64,000 bases of DNA from Phascolarctos cinereus (Eukaryota; Chordata; Mammalia; Diprotodontia; Phascolarctidae): the NCBI RefSeq assembly GCF_002099425.1, contig NW_018344069.1, positions 124,001 through 188,000 of the forward strand, given 5' to 3'. The stretch's first letter is position 1. Each line of letters begins with the position of its first letter. The notes under the pieces were generated by a model that was not told the origin of the DNA, did no database searches, and saw only the letters and a list, made by a program, of their open reading frames with translations. Below, one piece after another: positions 10,455 through 20,639 of the stretch. A program made the position numbers and the translations under genes.

Positions 10455-11040
10455 TTCCATTTAAAGTTACTATAGACATTATAAAATGTTTAGGAGTCCA
10501 CCTACTGAAACAAACCCAGGAACTATATGAACAAAATTACAAAACACTTTCCACAGAAATAAAGTCAGATCTAAATAATTGGAAAAACATCAGTTGCTGA
10601 TGGGTAGGTAATATAATATATATTAGCTATTATTAATATAATAAAAATGACAATTCTGCCTAAACTAATTTACTTATTCAGTGCCATACCAATCAAACTA
10701 CCAAAAATTATTTTATAGCGCTAGAAAAAATAATAACAAGATTCATTTGGAAGAACAAAAGGTCCAGAGTATCAAGGGAACTAATGAAAAGAAATGCAGG
10801 GGAAGGTGGCCTAGCCATTCCAGATCTTAAATTGTATTATAAAGCAGCAATCATCAAAACTGCTTGGTACTGGCCTAAGAAATAGAGTAGTGGATCAGTG
10901 GAACAGGGTAAGGATGCAAGACACAGTGGTCAATGACTATAGTAATCTGCTATTTGAGAAACCCAAAGACCCCAGCTTCTGGGATAAGAACTCACCATTT
11001 GACAAACACTTCTGGGAAGACTGGAAAAGAGAACTCACCA
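10455..11040 (+). repeat. L1 ORF2 C-terminal fragment
   Basis: Conceptual reading gives L1 ORF2-like pieces: 'LGVHLPKQTQELYEQNYK', 'LPKLIYLFSAIPIKLPK', 'FIWKNK', 'LYYKAAIIKTAWYW' and 'NDYSNLLFEKPKDPSFW'. These lie between the reverse-transcriptase domain and the C-terminus of ORF2. Several frame breaks; it is truncated at both ends and dead. Confidence 0.8.
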
Positions 11041-11279
11041 AGGTTTTGGATCATTCATAGTGTCAGCTGCCTGGGCTTGTTCTATGGGGTTTGCTTTCTC
11101 TTTAGGAAGTTCCATTTTTTGTCATTTGGGTGGGTTGGCAGAGCCTGACTGATTTGTGTTTATTGAACACTGGGATACAGAACACTGAATTTTCATTTCC
11201 ACCTTTCTTTCTTATTACTCCATTTGCCTTCGTTACCCCAATCCCATGCCAAAGTCCAGCCCCTGGCACAATCAAAATA

Positions 11280-11490
11280 AAAGCATAGTATAGTGGTATA
11301 GTGACTAAAGAGCTAGCCTCAAAGCCAGGAAGACCTAGGTTCAAGTCCTGCCTCTAATACATAATGACTGTGTGACCCTGGGCAAGTGACTTAACCTCTC
11401 TGGGCTCTTGCAGAGAAGGTGCTGCCCTACGCTGTTGCCTCCCCAAGGAATTCCCTATCCCATAGATACCACAGGTTTAGTCCCTGTGCC
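11280..11490 (+). repeat. THER1/MIR CORE-SINE, long form
   Basis: 'CTCAAAGCCAGGAAGACCTA', B-box 'GGTTCAAGTCC', 'TGTGTGACCCTGGGCAAGTG', then the long 3' portion 'TTGCAGAGAAGGTGCTGCC' and 'GGAATTCCCTATCCCATAGA', which I associate with marsupial THER1. Confidence 0.65.
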
Positions 11491-11544
11491 AAACCTAATT
11501 AGGAACAGAGGAGTAGGTATCACAGGGGTTTCTGGGGTCAAAAT

Positions 11545-12380
11545 CAGTCATTCAGCCAACATTTATTTATTTAACACTTACTCTGTGCTAGGCACAGAGA
11601 GGGAAGTCTGGCCCAAAATGAAACAGTCCCTGCCCTCTAAGAGTTCACTTTCTTTAGGGGGCAATATGCCCACATATGAGTATAAACAAAATAATCCCAG
11701 GATAAACTTTGACAAGGTAATTTGTTGGAGGGATTGGGAAGATGGAGGCAGGAGGAGGTATCTGTTTGGCCTGAGTTTAGGAGGAAACTGGGGATTCTTA
11801 GAGGTGGGAATGAGGAGGAAGCACATTCCAGGCCTGGGAGGTAGAAGTGGAGGGAGAAAACCTGTGCTAAAGCCCAAAGATAGGATGTGGAATGTGTGAA
11901 CTACAGCAAGAAAGTCAGTTTGACTGGACCACAGGGTACATGGAGGGTAATAATATAATAAATCCAGAACAGTGGGACTGTGACACTTAGCCTTGGGAGC
12001 CTGGACAGCTAAGTCCAAATCAGCAAACGTGTATTAAGCACCTACCATACTCCAGGCACAGCTGGGTGGTACAGGGGATAGAACATCTGGCCTGGAGTCA
12101 GGAAGACCTGAGTTCAAATCAGGCCTCAGATACTTACCAGCTGTGTGACCTTGGGCAAGTCCTTTTACTCTGTTTGCCTCAGTTTCCTCATCTGTCAAAA
12201 GAAAACCCCAAATGGGGTCATGAAGAGTCAGACTTGACCAACAACAACAAATAAGTACAGAGGATACAAAGGCAAAACTAAAACCTGCCCTGCCCTCAAG
12301 GAGCTTACCTTCAACTGGAGGGAGAGAGATGATGTTTGTACATACAAAATACAGCAAACACAAAATATATTCAAGGTAAT
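11545..12380 (-). repeat. Antisense L2 3' region in two blocks
   Basis: Reverse-oriented L2: 'AACATTTATTTATTTAACAC', 'CCCTGCCCTCTAAGAGTTCA', 'GAAGCACATTCCAGGCC' up to about 12000, then a second L2 tail at 12010-12057 that resumes after a SINE at about 12253-12380 ('CCTGCCCTCAAGGAGCTTAC'). Confidence 0.7.
12058..12252 (+). mobile_element. MAR1-type SINE inside L2
   Basis: 'GCTGGGTGGTACAGGGGATA' start, 'GGCCTGGAGTCAGGAAGACC', B-box 'GAGTTCAAATC', and a 3' end 'GACCAACAACAACAAATAAG'. The surrounding antisense L2 resumes directly after it, so the SINE is the younger element. Confidence 0.75.
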
Positions 12381-12419
12381 TATTTTATGAGGGTAAGAAT
12401 ACTCCCCCAATTTGAGGGG

Positions 12420-12790
12420 TTACTCAGGAAAAGCTCTCTTGTGGGCAGAGGCAAAGAAAATAATACTTAAATCACCTCTCTTGCAGGGTGAATATGAGTC
12501 AACTGCTCTGTGTACCTTGCAGGGTTCCCTCTATAAATGGGACCTGCTATTATGGTCCGAGAGGTCTTTTCCAGCCATGAAATTTGATGTCTCTATTTTT
12601 ACATGCCGGGAGGTGGACTCCTTCCTCTTGGCCGACTGGAGCTGACCGAAATACTTTGGATTTGAATCGAAACCCTATTGTTCTTTGGTTGCCAGACTGG
12701 GAGGGAGCTGTGGGTGTTGAGAAATCTTGGGCAGCAGAGTTTCCTAATTGCAGGTTGTGGATTCTTACTGGGCATGGCTATTTTTACTAC
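12420..12790. other. Unique DNA, no feature
   Basis: No gene or repeat recognised in this interval. Confidence 0.5.
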
Positions 12791-12808
12791 CAAAGGTTAA
12801 CTTTAAAA

Positions 12809-12956
12809 TTTTTTTTTTTGGCTAGGCAATGGGGTTAAATGACTTGCCCAGGGTCACACAGCTAGTAAGGGTTATTGGTCTGAGGCCAGATTTGAACTCA
12901 GGTACTCCTGACTCCAGGGTGAGTGCTCTATCCACTGCGACACCTAGCTGCCCCCC
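12809..12956 (-). mobile_element. WSINE-type short SINE with TSD
   Basis: Antisense SINE with T-run (complement of the A-tail) at its left, 'GGTCACACAGCTAGTAAGG', B-box complement 'GATTTGAACTCAGG' and 'CACCTAGCTGCCCC' at its 5' end. Target-site duplication: 12792-12808 versus 12957-12976, both AAAGGTT..AACTTT(T)AAAA with a small indel. Confidence 0.8.
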
Positions 12957-13016
12957 AAAGGTTCTAACTTTTAAAACCCAAAACACATTAAAAAAAAACC
13001 ATACCAAACTTAACTA

Positions 13017-13135
13017 ACTTTCTTTCTATGAGCCTTTGTTCTTTTATTTGTAAAATGGGGACATTCATTCTTGTATCATCATATGCCTTCTAGGGTCATT
13101 GAGAAGAAGGGGTTGTAGAAATGTTAGTTAATGTA
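13017..13135 (+). repeat. MIR tail fragment
   Basis: 'TTATTTGTAAAATGGGGAC' and 'TTCTAGGGTCATTGAGAAG' look like the sense 3' half of a MIR/THER SINE. Confidence 0.45.
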
Positions 13136-13200
13136 ACTTGCTGGTGTCTCATCCTCCTTTTCTTTGTTCCATGAGTAATTTTGTTCTTCCCACCCTCTTC

Positions 13201-13216
13201 CTTCTCTTGAGCTCTT
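13201..13216. repeat. Target-site duplication, 3' side of HAL1
   Basis: CTTCTCTTGAGCTCTT, matching 16104-16119 at 15 of 16 bases. The T-run complementary to the element's A-tail starts directly after it. Confidence 0.85.
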
Positions 13217-14199
13217 TTTTTTTAAAATATAAATTTATTTATTTTTAGTTTTCAACATTCACTTCCACAAGTTTTTGAGTTCCAAATTTTCACTCCATCT
13301 CCCCCCTCCCCCCACCCCAAGATGGCATGCATTCTAAATATCCCCTTCCCCTAGTCTTTCCTCTCTTCTGTCTCTCTCCCCTTCTCTAATCCCTTCCCCT
13401 TCTATTTTCCTGTAGGGCAGGATAGACTTCTGTACCCCATTTCCTATATTTCTTATTTCCCAGTAGCATGTCAAAACATTTTTTTAAACATATGTTTTTA
13501 AAACTTTAGGTTTCAAATTTTCTCTTCCTCCCCCCCCCCACCCTCATTGAAAAGGCAAGCAACTCAATATAGGTTGTACATGTGCAGTTATGCAAAATAG
13601 TTTCATAGTAGACATGTTGTGAAAAACTAACTCTATTTCCCTTAATCCTATCCTGCCCTCCCATTTATTCTGTTCTTTCTTTTGACCCTGTCCCTCCTCA
13701 GAAGTACTTGCTTCTGATTACCCCCTTTCCCAATCTGCTCCTCTCTATCATCCCCCTGCTCTCTTGTCCCCTTCTCCCCCTATTTTCCTAGGGTAAGACA
13801 GATTTCCATACCCAATTGAATGTGTATGTTATTCCTCCTTAAGCCAAATCCTATGAGAATAAGATTCACTCATTCCTCTCACCTTCCCCATTTCCCCTCC
13901 ACTGTAAGAGATTTTCTTTTCTGTTTTTTTTTGTGAGATAATTTACCCCATTCTACCTCTCCCTTTCTTCTTCTCCCAGTATAATCCTCTCTCATTCCTT
14001 AATTTTATTCTCCAGATATGACCCCTTAATCTTCAACTCACCCTGTGCCCTCTATCTACATATACATACATATAATTTTTTTCCAACTACCCTAATATGA
14101 CAAAGATCTCATGAGTTATAAATATCATCTTTCCATGCAGGAATGTAAACAGTTCAATCTTAATAAGTCTCTTATGATTTCTCTTTCCTGTTTACCTCT

Positions 14200-15246
14200 T
14201 CATGTTCCACTTGAGTCCTGTATTTGAAAGTCAAATTTTCTATTCAGCTCTGGTCTTTTCATCAAGAATGCTTGAAAGTCCTCTATTTCACTGAATGACC
14301 ATTTTTTCCCCTGAAGGATTATACTCAGTTTTGCTGGGTAGGTGATTCTTGGTTGTAATCCTATCTCCTTTGCCCTCTGGAATATTATATTCCATGCCCT
14401 GCGGTCCTTTAATGTAGAAGCTGCTAAATCTTGTGTTATCCTGATTGTGTTTCCACAGTACTTGAACTGTTTCCTTCTGGCAGCTTGTAATATTTTCTCC
14501 TTGACCTGGGAACTCTGGAATTTGGCTATAATATTCCTAGGAGTTTTCCTTTGGGGATCTCTTTCAGGAGGAGATCTGTGGATTCTTTCAATTTCTATTT
14601 TGCCCTCTGGTTCTACTATATCAGGGCAGATGATGTCTAGGCTCTTTTTTTGATCATGGCTTTCAGATAGTCCAATAATTTTTAAATTCTCTCTCCTGGA
14701 TCTATTTTCCAGGTCAGTTGTTTTTCCAATGAGATATTTCACATTGTTTTCTAATTTTTCATTCTTTTGGATTTGTTCTACTGTATCATGATTTCTCATA
14801 AAGTCACTATCTTCCAATTGCTCTATTCTAATTTTTAAGGAAGTATTTTCTTCAGTAAGCTTTTGGACTTCCTTTTCCATTTGGCCAATTTTTCTTTTTA
14901 GGGCATTCTTCTCCTCATTGGCTTTTTGGACCTCTTTTGCCATTTGGGTTAGGCTATTTTTTAAGGTGTTATTTTCTTCAGTATTTTTTTGGGTCTCCTT
15001 TAGCAAGCTGTTGACTTGTTTTTCATGATTTTCTTGCATCACTCTCAGTTTTTCCTTTACTTCCCTTACCTGCTTCTCAAGATCCCTTTTGAGCTCTTCC
15101 AAGGCCTGAGACTGATTCATATTTTTCTTGGAGGCTTTGGATGTAGGAGCTTTGACTTTGTTGTCTTCTTCTGGTTGTATATTTTGATCTTCTTTTTCAC
15201 CAAAGTAAGATAATATAGTCTGACTCTTTTTGCGCTGCTTGCTCAT
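14200..15246 (-). CDS. HAL1 ORF1, L1 ORF1p-like RNA-binding protein (348 aa)
   Basis: Homologue of L1 ORF1p, a cytoplasmic trimeric nucleic-acid chaperone that coats L1 RNA. I chose the ATG at 15246-15244 (MSKQRKKSQT, A at -3); the frame opens four codons earlier but only with TTG. Residues about 1-45 form a charged N-terminus. About 46-180 is a long heptad coiled coil (EELKRDLEKQVREVKEKL, then MEKEVQKLTEENTSL). About 181-260 resembles the RRM, with RRENLKIIGL at the start and IERIHR and PRNIIAKF further in. The C-terminal domain follows, with ITQDLAASTLKDRR and FSEIEDFQAFLMKRPELN. Length is close to the usual ORF1p (338 aa in human). No stop or frameshift interrupts it. The loop between GLSES and PEGKIEIERIHR looks shorter than usual. 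No ORF2 follows. It is a transposon protein, not a host gene; expression is unknown. Confidence 0.85.
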   Translation of the reverse strand: MSKQRKKSQTILSYFGEKEDQNIQPEEDNKVKAPTSKASKKNMNQSQALEELKRDLEKQVREVKEKLRVMQENHEKQVNSLLKETQKNTEENNTLKNSLTQMAKEVQKANEEKNALKRKIGQMEKEVQKLTEENTSLKIRIEQLEDSDFMRNHDTVEQIQKNEKLENNVKYLIGKTTDLENRSRRENLKIIGLSESHDQKKSLDIICPDIVEPEGKIEIERIHRSPPERDPQRKTPRNIIAKFQSSQVKEKILQAARRKQFKYCGNTIRITQDLAASTLKDRRAWNIIFQRAKEIGLQPRITYPAKLSIILQGKKWSFSEIEDFQAFLMKRPELNRKFDFQIQDSSGT

Positions 15247-16103
15247 GATCCCAGCCAATTACTTGAGTTTTAAACTCTTTGTTAAGGTACCAATCTGCTT
15301 CCAACGTGGAGAATGTACTGTCCCAAGCTTCAGGGGGTTTGTACAGCTGTTTTCAGAGATACTTGTAGGGACTTGTAAATTTTCAGTTCTTCCAAGGTGG
15401 TATGATAAGGGGCGAGGTGTTTACTCCTTTCCTGGCCTGTGACTACAAGTACTCCTTTCTGTCCTGTAACTGTGAGGAAGGGTTCCTCTCCACAGTCACT
15501 ACAAGCTCCACCAAGCCAGCACTCCTCTTCACCCCAGCACTGCGCACCGTGGCCCAGAACTGTGGCCCAGATCCAAACAGGGGCAAAGCAAGAGATTCCT
15601 GCCTCAGCACTGGCAAAGAGATCCCTGCAATCCCTCCCTGATCAGCCACTGGATTCCCCCTCAGTCTGTGGGCCAGAAGCTCGGGAAGCAGCTGTCCCCC
15701 CCAGGGCCATGCCCTTGGGGAATGGAGCTGAAACCCCGCCTTCCTGTCTCAGCACCGACAGAAACAGACTTTTCCCACTGACCTTCTAAGTTGTCTTTGG
15801 CATTCGTGGATTGAGGAGTCTGGATACCTCCACAGCTGCCCGAGATTCAGTCCTCTGAGGCCTGCTTCAGGTTTGCTGCAGCCTGCGCGCCCACACTGCA
15901 GTGTGCTCCCAGCCCGGCGCGATACACCTTTCTGATCAATCATCCAGCTTGTCCTGGGCTGGAAATTTGTTTCACTCTGTCAATTTTGTGGATTCTGCTG
16001 CTTCAGAATTTGTTTAGAGCCATTTTTTATGAGTATTTGGAGGGGTTTGGAGGAGAGCTCAAGCAAGTCACTGCTTTTACTCTGCCATCTTGGCTCCGCC
16101 CCC
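15247..16103 (-). promoter_or_regulatory. HAL1 5' UTR / internal promoter
   Basis: About 860 bases between the element's 5' end and ORF1. It is fairly GC-rich toward the 5' end. The terminal GGAGCCAAGATGGCAGAG (16082-16098, antisense) contains a CAAGATGGC YY1-like site at the position where human L1 has its YY1 site that fixes the start of transcription. Promoter activity is inferred from family knowledge. Open frames here on the + strand (for example 15439-15789) are not coding. Confidence 0.65.
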
Positions 16104-16119
16104 CTTCTCTTGACCTCTT
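16104..16119. repeat. Target-site duplication, 5' side of HAL1
   Basis: CTTCTCTTGACCTCTT, the partner of 13201-13216. It lies directly outside the GC-rich 5' terminus, which supports a full-length insertion by target-primed reverse transcription. Confidence 0.85.
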
Positions 16120-16400
16120 GGACCCCTGTATCCTGATCCATAGCCAGGAGGCTGCCAGATGCTCTAGGGAAGCCTTCTTTGGGCTAGAATTTAGGTTGAT
16201 GGTCAGACTCCTGGCTGGGGCTAGGACATGATGATTGAGGGGAGTCTATGGGTATGAAAGGGCATTACTTCCTATTTGGCCACACCTTCCTCGCCTCCTT
16301 GGGAGTCACATCATAGGTTCCCTGATTCTTCTAAGTATAAAAAAAATTCATATGTTTATTTGTCTTGGAACCTTCAATCACTCAATCAACAAGTATTATT
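16120..16400. other. Unique DNA, no feature
   Basis: Sequence to the right of the HAL1 insertion; nothing recognised. Confidence 0.5.
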
Positions 16401-16404
16401 TGTA

Positions 16405-16705
16405 TGGTCTTTCCTCTATTAGAATGTCAGCTACTTGAGGGGAGCTTGTTTATACCTTTTTTTTTTTTAACATCACCATCATAGCACGTGCTCAGCACGT
16501 ACTTAACTCTTAATAAATTCTTATTAACTCTAACCGTGGACTACTATATATGTCAAGAATTTGTTGGGAGGGAGGGGAATAGGGACAAAAAAACCAAAAC
16601 AAACCAAAAAACCTCAGACCATCCATCCCTGCCCTCCAAATACTTGTACTCTAATAAGAGCAACAATACACACATATTTAAGTACATACAAAAAGTTTTG
16701 GGGGG
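16405..16705. repeat. L2 LINE remnants
   Basis: About 16405-16530 is a sense L2 tail ('TATTAGAATGTCAGCTACTT', 'TTAATAAATTCTTATTAAC') with a T-run at 16459. About 16600-16700 contains 'CCATCCCTGCCCTCCAAATA', resembling antisense L2. Confidence 0.55.
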
Positions 16706-16929
16706 TAACTGGACCTCCAATTGTTTTTGGCTTAGAAAATCTCTATCAAGAAACTCCTACCCATGCATCTTCTCTGCAATTCATGGTCTTGATGGGATTT
16801 AAACCCAGGTCTTCCTGACCTGAAGGTTGCTCTCAGGGTATTTTTGTTGTTTTGTTTGTTTGAGGGAGAAGGCACTAGCAGCTGAGGGCATCTGGAAGGG
16901 CCTCTTGAAGGAAGCCCTTAATGTACTCT

Positions 16930-17300
16930 CTACTGGAGAGACAAGGTGATTATAGGTAGATCAGAACCCTGAACATGGAAACAGGGTCAAATATAGGCTC
17001 AGACCTTGGACAAAGGTCCCTCACCCCACTTATCCATATCTCATCTCCGTTTCCTCTTCTGTGCCTCCATTTCCTCTGCTGTAAAATAAGGGGATTGAAT
17101 TCAATGGCCTCCAAGGTCCCTTTCCATTCTAAATCTATGATTCTTTGACCCCCTGAACCCTATGAAGGTGGTAATATAACTATTCCTATTTTACAGATGA
17201 GGAAAAGTAAGGCATGAAGTGATTTTGCCAATGATCATACAGCATGAGAGAATGTCCGAGTCAGGAATTGAGTCTTTTAGCTTCAAGTACTGGGCTTTTC
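16930..17300. repeat. MIR/THER SINE remnants
   Basis: Around 16930-17150 sense ('CCATTTCCTCTGCTGTAAAA', 'AATTCAATGGCCTCCAAGG') and around 17160-17300 antisense ('TATTTTACAGATGAGGAAAA'). Confidence 0.55.
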
Positions 17301-17785
17301 CTATTAGGGTTGAACAGAGGTGAGCCAGATAATAGGACCTGTCTATCCACAAAGCTCAGAAGTTTGAACTGAAGCAAAACTGAAGAAGCCTGAAGTGTTA
17401 GAAGATCCTGTTGGCAAACTGCCTAGGGGGCAGAAGGGAAAATCTTTTCTGAGCAATCTGGGTTCTTGGGAGCAGATAAGAAAGCTGGGGTGGGAGGGAG
17501 TGAGAAGGGAAAGGGGATTTACTAGATAATATAATCCTTTTGTGTGGAAAAACGAGAAAGCTATCCAATTGAGTCTGGGAGCCAAATGTGACCTTTGAAT
17601 TGACTGAACAAACCATTTGAGCTAACACTGGGAAGATTTCAGAAGAAAGCCGGTTTAGATAAGTCTTCCTATATAGGTGACCCATTTGCGTCTGCCTAGC
17701 ATCCTGGTCTTTGATTGTGTTAAGCTCTGGGTAGGGCTTTGTCTGCTTCCCCAGGTCCATTCCCCCTGCTGTGAATGGCATTCAG
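17301..17785. other. Unique DNA, no feature
   Basis: No repeat signature. Overlapping open frames up to 127 codons on the - strand show no recognisable domain. Confidence 0.5.
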
Positions 17786-17789
17786 AGTA

Positions 17790-17950
17790 TGGAAGGGTCA
17801 TAGGTTTAGAGCTGGAAGGGACCTTAAAGGTCATCTCATCCAACCCCCACATTTTACAGATGGTAAAACTGAGAACCTGATAAGAAGTGGCTTGCCCAAA
17901 CTCCTGGAGGTATCTAGTTGAGATAACTGAGGAGTCTTCTTCCAGGTGGA
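17790..17950 (-). repeat. MIR/THER SINE, antisense
   Basis: 'TTTAGAGCTGGAAGGGACCT', 'CATTTTACAGATGGTAAAAC' and 'GTGGCTTGCCCAAACTCC' are the antisense CORE-SINE landmarks. Confidence 0.7.
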
Positions 17951-18117
17951 AAAGTGACAATGTTCATATTGTATTGAAAGTTCTGGGTTTCCTCCCTCTT
18001 TCTTTTTTTTTTTAAAGGGGAGCCCCAAATTCCATTTTTTATTGGTTTATTCATAGGAAGGGTCTTTAATTCAGTCCCAGCCATTGTGAGAAATGAGTAT
18101 GTGTGTGTGTATTCTAG

Positions 18118-18352
18118 GGAAAAGGGCAGTGAGGTTGTGCCATGGATAGAGTTCCAGGCCTGGAGTCAGGAAGACCTGAGTTCAAGTCCATCCTCAGACA
18201 CTTACTAGCTGTGTGACCCTGGACAAGTCACTTAACCCTGTTTGCTTAATCCACTGGAGAAGGAAATGGCAAACGACTCCAGTATCTTTTCCAAGAAAAC
18301 CCCAAATAAGGTCACAAAGAGTCAGATGTGACTGAAATGACTCATTAACAAC
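18118..18352 (+). mobile_element. MAR1-type SINE
   Basis: 'GGCCTGGAGTCAGGAAGACC', B-box 'GAGTTCAAGTCC', 'GGAGAAGGAAATGGCAAACG' and an end of 'GACTCATTAACAACTAC'. The short piece usually between 'GTTTGC' and 'CTGGAGAAGG' is shortened. Confidence 0.75.
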
Positions 18353-18689
18353 TACAGTTCTTGGGAGAGCAAGGATCGTGGAAGGGTTTAGACCATATAT
18401 TTGCTGTTCATGTTAGTAAATATTTGAGTTCTCTTAGCCAGGGCTGCTGGAGTTTGAAAAAGGGAACTTTATCTGGATTCTTTCTATGCATTGTTAATAA
18501 GGAGGCCTGTTCTGGGAGCCCGAGTCCAGTGGGCTCTCCAAGGAGAGGGTGCATAGCGTGTCATAGGAATTGACAGCCTCCATCAGCAATAGATAAGCCA
18601 TTTTCTGAGAGGTTTCACTTAACTGGTTTCACTAGTCCCATGTATTGAAAGACCAAAAGAAAAGTGTTCAGACAGATAAATCACTTTGA
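18353..18689. other. Unique DNA, no feature
   Basis: Nothing recognised. Confidence 0.5.
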
Positions 18690-19272
18690 AGGCTTTCTCA
18701 CACCTGTCTTCAAATCGCTAGTTTCCTTCCAGTGCACAGCCCAGCTTGATCTCTTTCTTGATTTTTCTCCCTTCTCTCTAAGTGTTAGTAGACTTATTTC
18801 AAATGATCTTCCCATCTCTAATCTCTCTCCTGAGATCCAGCCTTTTGAACATCTCAGATTGGATTCTTGTAGGCATCTCAAAATCACTGTATCCAAAATA
18901 GAACTTCTTATCATTTTTACAAAACCCTCCCTGCTTCAGAGCTCCCCTATTCCTATCATGGATACCACCATCTCCATGTCGTCCACAATTTCTTACTCTC
19001 TCTCTCTCATGCTGTGAACCAAATCTACAGCCATTTTTATCTTGTCATTTTTATCTTCATAACAGTTCTCCTCTTCTTCCCTTTCTGCTGAAACAGCTGT
19101 CACTGGGGTGCAGGCCACCTCATTACCTTGGGGCTAGATGATTGCAACTGTTTTATGGTTGGTCTCCTAGGCTCCAGTCTCTCCCCTCTCTAATCCACCC
19201 TCCACTCTGTGGACAAAGTAATTTTCCTAAAGCACAGGTCTGACTGTGTCACCCTCCCCTGAGGCTTCTTAT
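18690..19272 (+). repeat. L2 LINE 3' region
   Basis: Sense L2: 'TTGTAGGCATCTCAAAATCA', 'AGATGATTGCAACTGTTTTA', 'GGTCTCCTAGGCTCCAGTCT', 'CTAAAGCACAGGTCTGACTG'. It breaks off where a SINE begins. Confidence 0.7.
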
Positions 19273-19520
19273 TCCTTTGTTCAATCTTTATTCAGTCATG
19301 TCCCACTCGTTGTGACTCCATTTGGAGTTTTATTGGCAAAGATCCAGGAGTAGCTTGCTATTTCCTTCTCCAGCTCATCTGACAGCTGAGGGAACTGAGG
19401 CAAACAGGGTTAAATGACTTTCCCAGGGTTACACATGAGGCCAGATTTGAACTCAGGAAGATGAGTCTTCCTAACTCCAGGTCAGGCACACTATCCACTT
19501 TGCCACCTATTTGCTCCTTT
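19273..19520 (-). mobile_element. MAR1-type SINE, antisense
   Basis: 'GTGACTCCATTTGGAGTTTT', 'CCTTCTCCAGCTCATCTGAC', 'AGGCCAGATTTGAACTCAGG' and 'CTATCCACTTTGCCACCTA' follow the order expected for the reverse complement. Confidence 0.75.
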
Positions 19521-19539
19521 AAAGGTCTGACAATCAAGA

Positions 19540-20445
19540 TATATAGAAAACTAACAAAGAAATATAAGCCCAAGAGTCATTCATTCCCCTGATGGACAAG
19601 TGGTCAGAGGATATGAACAATTCTCGAAACAACTGCAAACTCTTAACCATACAAAAAGTTGTTCAAAATGACATAACTCCTAGGTTTTATATTTTACCCA
19701 GCAATTTGGCAAAGATGAAAAAGGTGGAAATAGTTAATGTTAGAAGAACTGAAGAAAGAAAAGCACACATTGTTGGTGAAGTTGTGTAGTGGCCCAACCA
19801 CTGTGAGAAGCAACTAAGAATTAAGCTAAGAAAGTGACAAATGTCCATATCTTTTGATCTGGAGCTTTCCCTGCAGGCATGTACCCCAAGGAGATTGAAG
19901 ATAGAAAAATCCTATAACCAAATACTCACAGCAGTACTTTTTGTAGAATCCAAGAACTGAAAACAAAGTAGATACATGTTGATAAGAAATCATTAAACAA
20001 ATTGTGGTATATGAATATTAGAATATTATAGATCTATAAGAAATAATAAATATGAAGAATTCATATTATAGAGAAGCATAGGATGACACATGTAGACTGA
20101 GGAAGAACTAAGACAACAGGAAAACAATATACCCAAGGATTATTACAAATGGAAATGAAAAGTTTGTTTTTAAAAACAAAACTAAAAACCCTGAATGTTG
20201 TATAATTGTAATAGCCAGCTTGTTTTGGAAAAGAAAATAAATTCATCTCCTTCCCTTCTTAGCAAAGGTGGGGGACTGTGGATGTGGAATACTATATGCA
20301 TTGTTGCTATTTTGGCTAATTTGGCTTAATGGCTTTTTCTTTTTGTTAGGAGAAATGGTTTTGTGGGTGAGAGAATGGAAAAGATATTTGGAAAGTAAAA
20401 TAAGATATGGTGAATTAAATTTTTTAAAAAAGCAATTACCTTGTT
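19540..20445 (+). repeat. L1 3' region (end of ORF2 and 3' UTR)
   Basis: Sense L1 landmarks: 'CCTGATGGACAAGTGGTCAG', 'TTGTTGGTGAAGTTGTGTAG', 'AAACAAATTGTGGTATATGA', 'ATAAGAAATAATAAATATGA', then the 3' UTR piece 'GCAAAGGTGGGGGACTGTGG'. The same subfamily recurs at 33430, 39430 and 45478 (+) and 39770 and 52531 (-). Non-functional fragment. Confidence 0.75.
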
Positions 20446-20499
20446 TTGTGTGTATATAGGTTTTATTTATTTACTTGTCTGGGTACTGGCTATACCTCC

Positions 20500-20630
20500 C
20501 CCTCCCTTCCCAAATAGAATAAAAGCAAAGGATGTGGACTTTGGTTTTTTATTTCTGTTTTTATATCCCCAGAGCCTAGCTCTGTGCCTAGCACTAAGTA
20601 GGTGCTGTATTGATTAATTGAAAGGTATTA
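20500..20630 (+). repeat. L2 LINE 3' tail
   Basis: 'TATCCCCAGAGCCTAGCTCT' and 'GTAGGTGCTGTATTGATTAA' mark the L2 end. Confidence 0.65.
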
Positions 20631-20639
20631 CTAGTATTA

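Larger units (their letters stand above)
13217..16103 (-). mobile_element. Full-length HAL1 (half-L1) retrotransposon
   Basis: This non-LTR element has, in sense order from high to low coordinate, a 5' UTR (16103-15247), an open ORF1 (15246-14200), a 3' UTR (14199 to about 13230) and an A-rich tail. There is no ORF2, so no endonuclease or reverse transcriptase. That is the definition of a HAL1, a parasite of L1 known from several mammals including opossum. It sits in a 16-bp target-site duplication with one mismatch, 13201-13216 and 16104-16119 (CTTCTCTTGA[G/C]CTCTT). The 5' end begins GGGGGCGGAGCCAAGATGGC, an L1-type start with a YY1-like site, so the copy looks complete. The 3' UTR holds two L1-end-like modules in tandem. 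Some point decay is likely but ORF1 is still open, which suggests a fairly recent insertion for this genome. Confidence 0.85.

Noticed and set aside
15247-15258. ORF1 start four codons upstream of the chosen ATG
   Set aside because: The first codon of that reading is TTG; the ATG at 15246 has A at -3 and fits the usual start of this protein.
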